Of a stretch of 64,000 nt of DNA, positions 24,513 through 36,600 are shown one piece after another. Source of the stretch: Lutraria lutraria (taxonomy: Eukaryota > Mollusca > Bivalvia > Venerida > Mactridae); the NCBI GenBank assembly GCA_964023205.1, contig OZ026842.1, positions 35,913,501 to 35,977,500 on the forward strand. The letters run 5' to 3'. The notes beneath the pieces were generated by a model. It did no database searches. It was given only the letters and a program-made list of their open reading frames with translations, and was not told the origin of the DNA. The position numbers were made by a program, and so were the translations under genes. Every line of letters begins with the position of its first letter. Within the stretch, counting starts at the first letter, position 1.

Positions 24513-24722
24513 GTGAGTTTATGCCGCTATTTAACAGCCAGAGTCATATAAGGCGGACTGTTCACCTAACCATCGTTCCTGGGAAGAACCAGTACTAGAC
24601 TCCCATCATCTGTAAGCAATTGCTTACTTTTTAACGTAAAGAGACATTGCCGGTAGCTGGGCACGAATCCACTACCCTCTGTCAGTGAGAGGTTACAGTG
24701 ATTTGAAGTCCACTTATCCATG
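24513..24722 (-). mobile_element. SINE, same family as 8864-9092
   Basis: Shares AGTCATATAAGGCGGACTGT, CACCTAACCATCGTTCCTGG, GAAGAACCAGTACTAGACTC and CAGTGAGAGGTTACAGTGAT, in the same order, with the element at 8864-9092. The tRNA-like head at its right end is truncated near GAAGTCC. Confidence 0.75.
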
Positions 24723-25177
24723 GAGGCGGGTCTATACTTCTGTAAGCTAAAAACCCGTACATTCTATTATTTTTAGACATTCATTAGATTTACATATCGT
24801 AACAGCTTTTTAAATAGATTAATCTTAAGACTGAACTTATTTTAAGCATGTAAATTAAAGGTCGGCGAAAGTTGAATTAAAATGGAATTTCATACATAAA
24901 GTCTTGAGAAATGCCTAAAGCCTTAGACAATTACAATCGAACCGTAAATAACGCGGCCAATTATGTTAAATCCAACACGAATCAAAGTTCAAAAAGTTTT
25001 TCACACGGCAAGGCGTACTACATGTATTTTCATATATTTGCAATTTGAGTTTAGCCAAAGTTATATGGAAATCTGTTTATAGTGCATCTGAATTGGATAT
25101 TTTAAATCGTTTTGTTATTATAAGAGAGGAAATATGCTTACTATCGCGATTTGGAGTGAATCGTCATTATTGTAACC

Positions 25178-25337
25178 ACTGTAGGGACCACCTTTGATAC
25201 CAGAAAAAAAACTGGTCTTATTATGAGGTGATTTCAATTTCAAGTTGAGATATAGTGGAAATACTTAATACCGGTTAGTGTCCGTTATATCGAAGTGCTT
25301 GCTCTTTGAGGTGGTCGCGTAATAAGGTTTTACTGTA
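25178..25337. mobile_element. Probable degenerate MITE
   Basis: The right end AAGGTTTTACTGTACTG matches the CAGTAAAACC end family. The left end CACTGTAGGGACCACCTTTG is eroded. Internal GAGGTGGTCGCG and GGACCACC are partly complementary. Confidence 0.45.
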
Positions 25338-27139
25338 CTGTTAGAATTAACAACTGATTGACTATAATATGACATAGCTAATGACTGATTTAATCATGGT
25401 ATTATACATAGACTTGTTATGACATTATTGTCCACCTTTGTTGTTAGAAATTTACTGAGGCGCGTAATGAAGAAGTAACTATTAAGTCTACACACTTGTT
25501 TATGCAAATGCAAGCAAGTCACACAAATTGTCATGAATTCATTATGAAGGACAAACGCGTTGTAATTAATGTTTTAATTGGAACAGAATAGGACTGGATT
25601 ATAGATAATTCAAGATTTAAACAAAGGTGTTTTAATAGGCAATTCATGCAAATACTTAAAGCACGCAGCGTTACGGAATAAGACAAGTGCTTGAAATGAC
25701 TGTAGATCTAGAGATAGATAGACTTCGGATGTGTTATATAGGCAAAAGGGTGTACATAATTAAGATTGATTGTAAAATATTTATTGAACATTCGTGAACG
25801 AGTGAAATACTATGCTTGTATAAACAAATGGATATATACATTCAAATGCCTGAAAATGTCCAGAAAAAAACTGTATTTAACACACTGTAGTTATGATCGT
25901 TATCTTCATCTTGACAAAGGAATGAATATTATTCACAACACCCACGCGAAAATCGATGACAAAACTTAACATGGTATCAGATAGTTTATATAATGTAGCA
26001 ATGTTTAACAAGTACTCCAAACCACATATACGGAATACCATAAACTTGCTGATATCTTCAAATCTTATACATTAATATATCAAAGACGTCAAAAGACTGG
26101 TTGATACAAAACATAAGTTTCAAGATTCCGGATATGATTTTTTCGGATATGTACTTGAAACGGGTGTTTATTGACGGATATGAACTCTGTCACACGTAAC
26201 CATACAATATCAAAACGTATGTGAATTTATAAGTTTCCAAGGTCAGGCATGTTGTCATTGAACATTTAACTTAAAAAAAAACGAATATTCATCACGCGGC
26301 GTACATCAAAGATATAAATAAATTCATGAGTGTGTATGTACTTGCTTGAGTGACTTTGAAATGCATGATAAATACATGTTATGAACATTACACACGTTCA
26401 GTGAAATAATTCGTTTAGGATTTGCTAAAATATTTTCGATTTTCGGATGATTTAGCAAGTTTTATTGGACGTTTAGCTTGTGTCGAAGCGAGCGGAAGTT
26501 TAACTTGCATTAACAGACGACTCCATCATAAGCAAGATGTCGACTACAGTGATTATAATTTGGATACATTTTCGTGACACGGCAAATTATTTGCTAAACG
26601 GGGTGGAGCGTTATATTAAGGTAACCAATCACATTCGTCGTTACACAATATGTCCGTATTACATTCATGTCTTATACAAATTATAAGCAGCTATGTAAAT
26701 AAACTTTTCTCATAATCAATCGATTTCTAATCATACTTATAAATAGCAATCAGATCGATATTACAGTATGTTATGTTTACACGCGAAATTTCATTAAAGT
26801 TAATAGTTGCATGGTTGAACTTGCCGTGCTGTTTCCAAGTAAGTCTATATAGAACGTTAATGGCTTTACAGAAATCATTTTCTGTGAAATACAATTTGTA
26901 CTGTCATTATACGGGCAAAAGACCAATGCTTCAGATGTAGATAATGTAGATTTGATAAAAAGGACGTCTGTTCATACCCTGCTCGTGCAAGATCTTGTCA
27001 TGTCGCTGGAATCCGTAAATAGGCCTGTTCAGTAATATTAATTACCTTATTTTAGCATAAAGCAAGGGTAAGTTGACAGGAAAAAGAATAATCGAAGAGT
27101 CAATGAGAGGGATTTATAAATACAGTGTGAACATTGATT
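25338..27139. other. Non-coding, no recognised gene
   Basis: AT-rich DNA. A 67-codon frame at 25766-25969 is rich in Lys and Tyr and has no recognisable domain. Confidence 0.35.
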
Positions 27140-27335
27140 GACTTGACCCAACATTCCCAAGGTCATGGGTTCGAGCCCTGCTACCGACCGTGTTTCTTTA
27201 TGTGAGAAGTAGGCATTTGCTTACGGAAGATGGGAGTCTAGTAATGGTTCTTCACAGGAACGATGGTTAGGTGAACTGTCCACCTCACATGACTCTGGCT
27301 GTTGAAAAGGGGCGTAAAACTCAAACGAACACAAT
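27140..27335 (+). mobile_element. SINE, same family as 8864-9092, + orientation
   Basis: Box B is clear (GGGTTCGAGCCCTGC at about 27168). The body has CGGAAGATGGGAGTCTAGTA, AATGGTTCTTCACAGGAACG and ATGGTTAGGTGAACTGTCCA, and the tail is AGGGGCGTAAAACTCAAACG. Its orientation shows the tRNA head precedes the GGCGTAAAACTC tail. Confidence 0.78.
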
Positions 27336-28266
27336 ATAAAAAGACTTAATGTATGTAAAATTACTTTCCATTCCGCCTCAAGAGATTATGAAAATGGACA
27401 TTTTATACATGCAGACGAAATGGATAGCTCACTTAACGTGAAATTTGCATGTATAATTGATTTCAAGTGTTGATCTCGCCTACATATGAAAATAAATGTC
27501 ACAAATAATGATTCTAGTCTCAGAATCTTACGATTGCATATTCAGAAAGTCCTTCAAACCAAGTTGTATAATCCGGTTGGTTATAGTATGAGCTCAGCAC
27601 ATATTCTCGCCAATGACATGTATTCATTCTGGGAACGGTCACCACCCTTGCTTGTATATAAACTCCCGATCTTGATACCGTACAGACCGAGTATCATCTA
27701 GCGGGTTTCCGGGGGGGGGGGGGGTCGATAACAAGTTAAACGAGTGGCTTGACCATGACAATTATACGCATTTCGAAGTTAAGGTTTTGTATTTCGAAAG
27801 ATGAAAACAATAAAACCATGTTTGTTTGCAAAGCTTGAACAAATATCGTGGTGTTATTGTGCATCATAATTATCGCACAAATTTTGTAATGTTGATTTGA
27901 CAACAGATTACCCCTCACCTCCCATTCCAATTAATAAACTAGAACAACAAACATGATCATTGCAACAAACTCATTTTCATAATTTTGAAGCACAACAATC
28001 ATTTGTACATACAACTCATTGAATATTGTTCTGGACGATACCAAACAACTAATTAGCTTAATCAAATGAGACGAATTTAAAAACAAGTTTTCCTAAAGCT
28101 ATGAATGAGTTACGTTTTGTTGTTCAACATTTTAACACTCCATGAAAGTTCAATAACCTTTCAATGTTCGCCCTAAGCTATATGTTTGACATGAGACGTG
28201 TTTTTATATAACCACACAGCTGATGATTTGATTATACGCACGTAGCATGAACACTATAATGAAAGT
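27336..28266. other. Non-coding, no recognised gene
   Basis: AT-rich DNA with a run of about 15 G at 27710-27724. Short frames here have no recognisable domain. Confidence 0.35.
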
Positions 28267-28434
28267 ACAACCTCTCCAGAGCGGCCCTCTCTTGTGCAGT
28301 AACCTCCCTTCAACAACAACATGATTTTTCCCATTATACGATTTAACTATTAATTTAACCTCTCTGGAGCAACAGCCTCTCAACAACAACATAAATTTGC
28401 TAGTCACAAAGGGTGTTGTTTTGGAGAACTTTCA
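28267..28434. mobile_element. MITE with CAACCTCTCCAGAGCGG ends
   Basis: Begins TACAACCTCTCCAGAGCGGC and ends TTGTTTTGGAGAACTTTCA. A second internal AACCTCTCTGGAGCAACAGC start suggests two nested copies. Same family as 39714-39815, with the shared CAACAACAACATAA block. Confidence 0.65.
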
Positions 28435-28675
28435 ATATATTCCAATATATTCCGAAACCACGATATTGTGAACAATTTTGGGACTATACAACTAGACTTA
28501 TAATACTGAGGTGGTCCCAGTATTAGGTTCGAAAAAAGAGGAAGAACTGGTACTGAAAACAGGTCCAGAAAATGAGTGGTTCGTATATTGAGGTCATAAT
28601 AATAATTGAGTGATGGCTGATTAGGGTTTACCCGTAGAAGAAGGGTTATTGAATACTTGCAGTTTATATTGATTG

Positions 28676-28880
28676 TTTGTGGATTATATGCCCCTTTTCA
28701 ACGGTCAGAGTCATACGATATGGACAGTTCACTTAAGCATCGTTCCTGGGAAGAAAAAGTACTAGACTCTCATCCTCCGTAAGCAACTGCCTACTTTCTC
28801 ACATAAAGTGACATGGTCGGTAGCTGGGCTCGTACCCACGACCCTCTATCAGTGAGAGGTTACAGTAAACTCGGAGGCGG
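28676..28880 (-). mobile_element. SINE, same family as 8864-9092
   Basis: Contains GTCAGAGTCATACGATATGG, CATCGTTCCTGGGAAGAAAA, CCTCCGTAAGCAACTGCCTA and CTATCAGTGAGAGGTTACAG in family order. The head is truncated at the right. Confidence 0.72.
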
Positions 28881-31800
28881 GTTTATATTTCTTACACGTT
28901 TTATCATTAATTCTATAAGCTGTGACTAGATGGGATTGTATTCTTTTTCTCATCGAGATACCGTTGGTTCGAACACTGCCAGTGTCGAGATACGACCATC
29001 TTTACACAATAATTGAAATTGATTCTTTAAATATGATTGTGTACTCGCCATCGCTGTAAAAAATAATCAAATTGATTTAATTAAGCGAATATGTTAACTT
29101 GTAAATAATTTCACCTTTGATTGGTAATTTATTTCAATCAAGTATGTAGGCACACCTTGTGTTTTGTAAACGTAAATTACTTCAAGCGCAGCGTGATTAC
29201 ATACCAATGCGCTTAAGATGTTTTCAAACTTTTCAAATTAATATGCGCTTTTAAAATTATGCATTTCCTTATAAGGTAATACTATCGAAATCCGTTAAAG
29301 AAATCACGTGGGTGTTTCATTTTGGACGTATATCGATTAATTAACTTTCTTAAAGCCGACATTTTTCGTTTTTTATTTGGTGTGAGTTATAAACAAGCTG
29401 TATTCGGTATCACTATCTGACATAAAACTGTTGGTATCTGAAGAAGTAGATTTATTACGCGGACTCTTGTGGGAGTTTAAAGTACGGTATTAGTACGGTG
29501 AACGGAGTTTTAAGCCCGTCTCACTTTAAGACTTGAAGTTTTGGGTTGCGAGTTAAAAATCTAAACGTGTGTGTTTGATGAAGATATTTGTGATAAAAAA
29601 TAATTTCTTTATCTGGGATATATAAATAAGGTATGTGTTTTATAGTTTTAATGATAAATAAAAAGTATACCACTTTACATGCGTAGTAGAAATTATAATT
29701 TATGGAGTTCTCAAATGTCACAAAAGCCTTAACTAGTATGTATTTATATGCGCTTAGACCAAAACTAAATGATATGTCGATAAAAAATTTATCATTATTT
29801 AGAATGATTGAAAAAGAGCTGATTTATAAGTGTAGTGGATATTTAAAACTTATATGTATCAGAATAGAACAGAACTCATGTTGATTTATTGATAAGCAAT
29901 TTAAAACCTAAGCATCACCAATCATGATACTCCATATTTCAAATTTTCTATATTTTAAAATTTTTATTTGGCTACAGGTTCATCCCTAGTTAAAGCACTG
30001 TTTAATTTTTCCTTTGTTTGATGGTTTATTTTACGCGTGTGTCAATTTTAAAGACATCTGTTTGATGACATGCCGCTGTAACTATAATTTGCATAATCCT
30101 GCCTCCAGATAGAAGATTCGAATTTAACAAATCGGCTTTTAATTGATTTTTCTTTGTGTATGTTTTTAAATTTATCAATAGGAGTTTAGTTTTCATTCTG
30201 GTTTAATTATAGTAAATAACCGAGTATAAATCATAGTATAGGAAAGTCCATCTAATCATGGTTTTGTATGCACAACTGGATGTGTTTGTACGATTTCTAC
30301 TTAATACAATTCAGTGTTGTATAACCACGTAACGATATTGAATACACATTTACTGTATGTTTGTGCTGTGTAGTTTGTTTTTCCACGAATGACAAAAAAT
30401 GATCGTGTTTGTTTGTGTACGAACTATTTTATGATTGTCTGTGCTCGCCATAACGTCCGTCCGTCTGTGTGTCCTCACATCATCATAATGTTGACATACA
30501 GTAATAAATCATTAATATTTTGATGGGCAACAGTCGGATGTGTTTACTTATATAACCATTAAGTACAATGGTGCATATATTGTCTGTGATTTTAACCTAG
30601 TTACATAAGTGGGTTCATTAGATGCCAGTAAAGTTGTGATTAAAGTACAGTATACCGTCCCTTTTTACGGCGCTTACTGAAGATTCTCCGTGCACACATT
30701 CTTATCATGCTCATCGTTGTATGCATTTATGATTTTATTTCGTGAAATGTATACATTTGTACATCATAACGGTCAAGCCCGACACCTTTAACACAGACAA
30801 TACACCGTGTTAAAAGCATACTACGTAAGACCTCATTCATAACAGATCACATTTGTAACGAATGCGATCATCTTGTGGTTTTACATCGCTGTCTTGGTTT
30901 TTCAATTTTAAAACACATTTCCTCTTCCGCTACGAAAGAGAGCATTTCAGTGGTTATTAATTTAACATTAATACACATAGATTATTTAGATGTTAGAAAG
31001 GAAAACGTAGTCTAGGAAAATGCAGAATCACGATCACACTTCATACCAGTCGACTCTATACAACTTAATAATACCATTAAAATACGCATAACGATCCTCA
31101 AAATCGGTTAAAAATGCAGTAAACATTCTGCCTGTCTGGATTAATAACAAATACTTATTATAATGTTTACAAATTCAATTCAAAGCCTATTTGTTACGGT
31201 ATAAATTATACATATAAGCCGCTAACTGAAATGATATATTACATAATTATTTTGTTAAACCTGACTATAACGATGACATGTTTGTGGGTTGGTACGCATG
31301 ATAAAATATTTCAAAAGATGTTTGTACGAGAGATGGCTGATAAAATAATGTTTTTAAAACTATCACGAGGATCTTAATTGTGACAGCGTTGTATAAAATG
31401 GCAAGGGCCTACTTTATCAGAAATATATACCTATAACATTAATGACTTAATGATATTTGAACGAAACTACAAGGTGAAGTAATTTACAACTCACTCTTGA
31501 TCAATTGACTTAGGCCGAGGTATTCCGATTGATCTAATCAATTTTACGGGGGGGGGGGGGGGGTAGAAAATGATTTATGTTCATGTAAATGAGGTTTCTG
31601 GAAAAATAGCGCCACCTTGTGGGGTTATGTGATTTATTTTCGCGATCTTATTTACAACATCTTGATAAATTACGTTGTAAAAGTTGTGTGGGTGATATAT
31701 GAAAGTAAAGGTAAACGATCCCTTATAAAGCATTTTGAGATTTAGGACGTATGTTTAATGAAAGAAGGTACAAGTGGACACATCCGCATTCATTTTTAAA

Positions 31801-32023
31801 TTTCTACATCTAAACTTACTTTTGGATCTTTCTATAAGACAATAATATTTAAATTTGCTGGACATTTTTTGTATGAAACATATACAGTGCCATCAAATAT
31901 GATGTAGTACAATATGTTGGCAGATCCACGTTGATAGCATGATGGAGACACTGCTCAAATTGATTTATTTTTCTAATATTTCGTAAGTATTCGCCTTATA
32001 CCAAACAAAACATGTGACATGTC
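28881..32023. other. Non-coding, no recognised gene
   Basis: AT-rich DNA with chance frames only. A run of about 14 G lies at 31549-31562. A 5' non-coding exon of the plakin gene could lie here or further upstream, but nothing in the sequence identifies it. Confidence 0.35.
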
Positions 32024-32125
32024 GTAACGCAATGCGAAAAGCAACGTAACGTAACGCGAAAAGCAACGCAATGTAACGAAAAGCAACGCAACGTAATGAA
32101 TTGCAACGGACCGAATTGCACCGCA
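32024..32125. repeat. Degenerate CAACG-rich short tandem repeat
   Basis: Irregular repeats of GAAAAGCAACG, CAACGTAACG and CAACGCAATG in about 20-25 base units. It resembles in composition the minisatellite that follows about 200 bases later. Confidence 0.75.
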
Positions 32126-32320
32126 TTTTATACATGTATAAAATTGTAATCAGGAGAATTCAACACTATAACAAATATTAATCACAACACTATACAAAGC
32201 AACACATTACAAGAAAATGATGACAATATCACTATAATATTAATCTGTACAGTACACAACGTCGTAAGGCGAAACAACATCATAATCTTCATTCAACTCA
32301 ACACAACGCAACACTACATA

Positions 32321-32572
32321 ATGCAAATTTTTCAACGTAAAATTCAAAACAACACAATGCAAATTGCTCAACGCAAAATTCAAAACAACACAATGAAAAT
32401 TGTTCAACGCAAAATTCAAAACAACGCAATGCAAATTGTTCAACGTAAAATTCAAAACAACACAATACATATTGCTCAACGTAAAATTCAAAACAACTCA
32501 ATTCAAATTGTTCAACGTAAAATTCAAAACAACACAATTCAAATTGTTCAACGTAAAATTCAAAACACTACA
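32321..32572. repeat. 36-bp minisatellite, seven copies
   Basis: Seven units of 36 bases, each built of CAAATTGTTCAACGTAAAAT followed by TCAAAACAACACAATG. Because 36 is divisible by three, an 88-codon frame on the + strand reads as a 12-residue repeat (QRKIQNN core), and two - strand frames are also open. I treat these as by-products of the repeat, not a gene. Confidence 0.92.
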
Positions 32573-33619
32573 GTAATATTTACTTGAGTAGAGTACACAA
32601 TAAACTCAAACCGAGTCCATGGGCAATTAGGCAGACATTTTTAATTAACATATCGTTTACATGTATAATTAATTATGTGTAGGTAAAACAAGTAAGAGTG
32701 TGTACTAATGGTGTGAACAAATAACTTATTGTCAACTTCCGCATTTTGTTGATATTTCATTCTTGTAAAACTATGACAAGCCTTACATGATACGACTTAT
32801 AGCTGTATGGTTGTCTTGGCAAACGACGTTTTGGAACGTAGACTCACGGTTAGTTTTATAAGGTAATGATTCAAACAAGTCAGTTTCAGATAGTTCGCTC
32901 GGTTTGAAAAAGCTTCAGTGAGTTGTTTTACAAAAATTTTCATGCGCGTGTGATCACGTTTTGGACTTACATTGTGCTCGTACTGCAAAAAATAGGCTTT
33001 ACTATTAGTTGAATGTTAAAATCGGCGAATATACGAACGTTTTAAACTGTTTTTGCATGTAACTTCATCCTGTGTGGTATGTGTTCTTTCCTGTTACAAA
33101 TAGATATGAAAGTGGACGTTGGATTTGTATTCAGCATGCTTAAGACTTCAATTCGGTCTTTAATTGATGCTTACGTGCTTAAAATAAATTGAAATCAAAA
33201 CAGCTTAGTTTTGTAAATATTCTACTATCGATTTGATGTGCTATTGTTTAAACATTACAAAATAAAGATAAACTTCGGGTAACTTAATACTTGTGTATGA
33301 GAAAGTTGAATAATTATTCCAACACAAGTATTCTATCGTAATAAGGAATATATTGAACTTTCTATGTCTTGGGCTGTGTCAAGGTTACAGTATTAGTCTA
33401 AATATTGTTTTGCGAGTTGAATTCATATGATATCGTTTTGCTGTAGCCGTAGACCGTCTAATCGGGTATGCCAACCGAGCTCGCTGACACTTTGTAATCG
33501 AACAGGCGAATCTTCAAGTATTACCCTTATAAAACATATATTAAGTAGTGTAGAATTTCACCCTTTTATTGAAGTCGTCTGATAAAAATAAAATTTATTA
33601 TTTTTATCTATTTTTTCAG
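32573..33619. other. Upstream region of the plakin gene
   Basis: AT-rich DNA. The plakin start codon lies six bases inside an exon that begins after a TTTTTTCAG acceptor, so transcription starts further upstream and this stretch is likely 5' intron. No promoter element can be singled out. Confidence 0.4.
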
Positions 33620-33625
33620 AAAAGA

Positions 33626-36600
33626 ATGGCGGACGTGGAAGTTCAAAAATGTATGGATTATTTGCTAGAACAGAAGGTAAATAGTTATTTTCCCAAATCA
33701 TTTTAAGTGCCATAAAACAGAAATCAGTCCGGGTCAAATTTAAGGGCCATAAAAACCAACGAGCAGCTTAATGCGGGATTTCATTTCAATGAAGTCATAA
33801 ATCTAGTCATATTTGCTTAGACATGTCAACTTAAGTCTTCATTTGTGTACTCAAACTTTCAATTTGCATTTTATTGCCAGATCAGCAAATTCGAGTGTCA
33901 CACGGCTCTGGTATATCATATAGTTTACAAATACAGCTTTGTTATTTTTTACAATAAGCTACTGTATAATTATATACAATCCTGTAGGTTTTAACTCAAT
34001 TATCTACAGTTGAAAGTTTCTCTTTTTCATGTTAAACTTGATTCGAACAAATTTCAAATTGAATTACATAAAGTTGTGCGTGTTGAGGTCATAGGCAAGT
34101 ACTTTAGTGGTTTTGAATTACTTACTTATTACATTAGGATTTCTTTACATTTCACTGATTGGTGTTCGATGTAAGATTTATATGCTATCAGAAGATTTAT
34201 GTTTTTTATGAAGATGGATCATCCAAAATGGAAATTTCGAAGTGGTATACAATAAAGATTAAACCAGTACCGGACCGGTCCGGTTTTTAATAAGGTCCGA
34301 CTTAATAACCGTATATTGTTCAGTTTGTCGGTGCAAACTTGTGCAAGAATGGAAATCGGCGACTTCTTAATCATTTAGAATATTTCTTAACATTCATTAC
34401 ACATGTATATGTCAGAAATTACGTTGTAACGTAAAGTTTGGGTTTTTAATCTAATCGACAAACCAGTGTTTGTGTGAATAAAATATTTACGACGCTTTAA
34501 TGATGACCTTATTTTTATAATGACAATAAAAGTTTGAAGATTTGCAAACCCGTCAGGCACGAGATAAGTTTTAAACGTTACCTAGATTTAGATAAATGAT
34601 TGGTCCACATGTATTACGTTTTCTATACTGTCATTAACAACAATGCGGTAAGTTTAGGAATGTGAAATAAATCTCCATTGTTAGTTTAAGCTGATTTTGT
34701 TTCACATCAAAAGTGAAAGTCAGGTTTTATAAACTTGAGTGATTACGCTCACTTACCGCGTCTCGGGCTTAGGGGAAATATTGTGAAGACGAAATTGATA
34801 ATCAGACGAGAGGGGTTCGAACATACAAACCACATTATCTTAGTCGTAGAATAAATGTCTGAGTATGCGGAAAGTTTCAAAATATGTTTTGATTGGCTGA
34901 CATGAGCTCATTCTTACTAGATTGACCAATGAAATAGCGGCACATTGCAATAACTTTCCAGACTATGAACGATTTAGACAAATAGACCTATAGAATCAGA
35001 ATTTGTTTTACTAAATGTCTAAAACTGTTTAGATATATAATAATTAGATTTTATTTATGTACAGGATGATTTGGAAGCATCAGGTTTCGGTTGTAATCGT
35101 CAGTCAGTGAGCGAATCTGCATCCCAGCATTTAGTACGACGTTCCAAACTTCACGAGTACGTTAAAACAATGGATAAGTTGAAAGTAAAACATGTAAGTA
35201 TATTTAAAGACCACTTCGATAACACCACTATCTTATTATAAAGACCGCTTTTTTCTTACCGATTATCAAAATTCCCTCCATGTATCATATATGAGTGCAT
35301 CTTGGTTTGATATTAAGGGAGATGGTTTGGTTCGAAATGTGGTTTCTATGTAGAGGTTTTACGGTAAATTTATACCTGTGAACAAATATCACCATACAGA
35401 AATAAGAATCATGACATATTGCAACTATTGGTTGGCCTTTTTTTAAAGGTTAAATTCGTTTATTATATTGATACATACGCGAAAAGAATGCTTTACAAAA
35501 TACAGCGATTCACGTATAATTATGATAATTATCTCCCCTTACTTCACGGAATAATGCCACGACCGACCGTGGTCCATGTGCTGGACTTGTAACCCGGCGG
35601 TCCGGATTTGAATCCATGTCGCGTATGTAACTGAAATTTTGTTGTAAAACAGTTACAAAGAAAATATATAAATGTTCATGTATTATGATAATTATCTCCC
35701 CTTAGTTAATCGAGGAAAATGACAAACCTAAAAGAATAAAAGATGTTAAATAAAAGAGGTTTGCCCAATCAAAAGCGAGACTGTTGAATCAGTTGAAAAA
35801 CAGGTTGCCGGGTTAAAATTGTTGATTTTGTGATGATAACGAAAGCAAGTATCAAGCTAGCAAGGGAGATAAATCGCATCACAAAAAAGATAGACTGGCT
35901 CTCGTCCCATGTTTCCGTGCAACAAATGTCTATGTACAGACAGATTTAATGGGAACCAGTTTACACATTCGTATGATACCAGCCTCTCTTATCGTCCTGA
36001 TTTATTTGTCTAATGCTAATGTTGTCAACGATCAACCTACATCTACAATGATAAATGAACACTTGGCTGATACTGAAGGCGGTGTTCTTGTCGACAAAGC
36101 CGATAAATACCTGAATAAGCTAAGAAAACATGATGAAGCGATATCTTTATGTTTATGAATAAAACATGTCTTGAAGGATGAGTTAATGTGTAAAGAATGT
36201 AAAATTTGCAATATCATCTGTTTAAGGAGCTAGACTGTATTTTATATTTACTACAACATATATACTGAGTACAGTTATACCTCACTTAGCGATCCCCTTT
36301 CATATAACGACCATTTAGTTATAACGACCTCTAATTTAACGACCATTTTTCGAAATTTTCCTCTGCATATCACATGGTTAATAAGACCACCCCAATATTA
36401 AGGGCGATGTTTTTCGTTCCCTAGGAGGTGCATATAGCAAGCTTTAGGTGTTTATGAATATCATGTCCCGGAAGTATCAGTTGTCACATACAAATAATGT
36501 TAGAATCATATAGTCCTCGTAACGATTCGCAGACAAATAATTGACGTCTACACTTAAGTTTCCATTAGCAAAATCCCAGTTCGAAAACATTTGAGGATAA

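Noticed and set aside
35949..36158. 69-codon frame with hydrophobic start, possible secreted peptide
   Set aside because: Its first codons lie in the right end of a short inverted-repeat element inside a plakin intron; no homology or codon signal.
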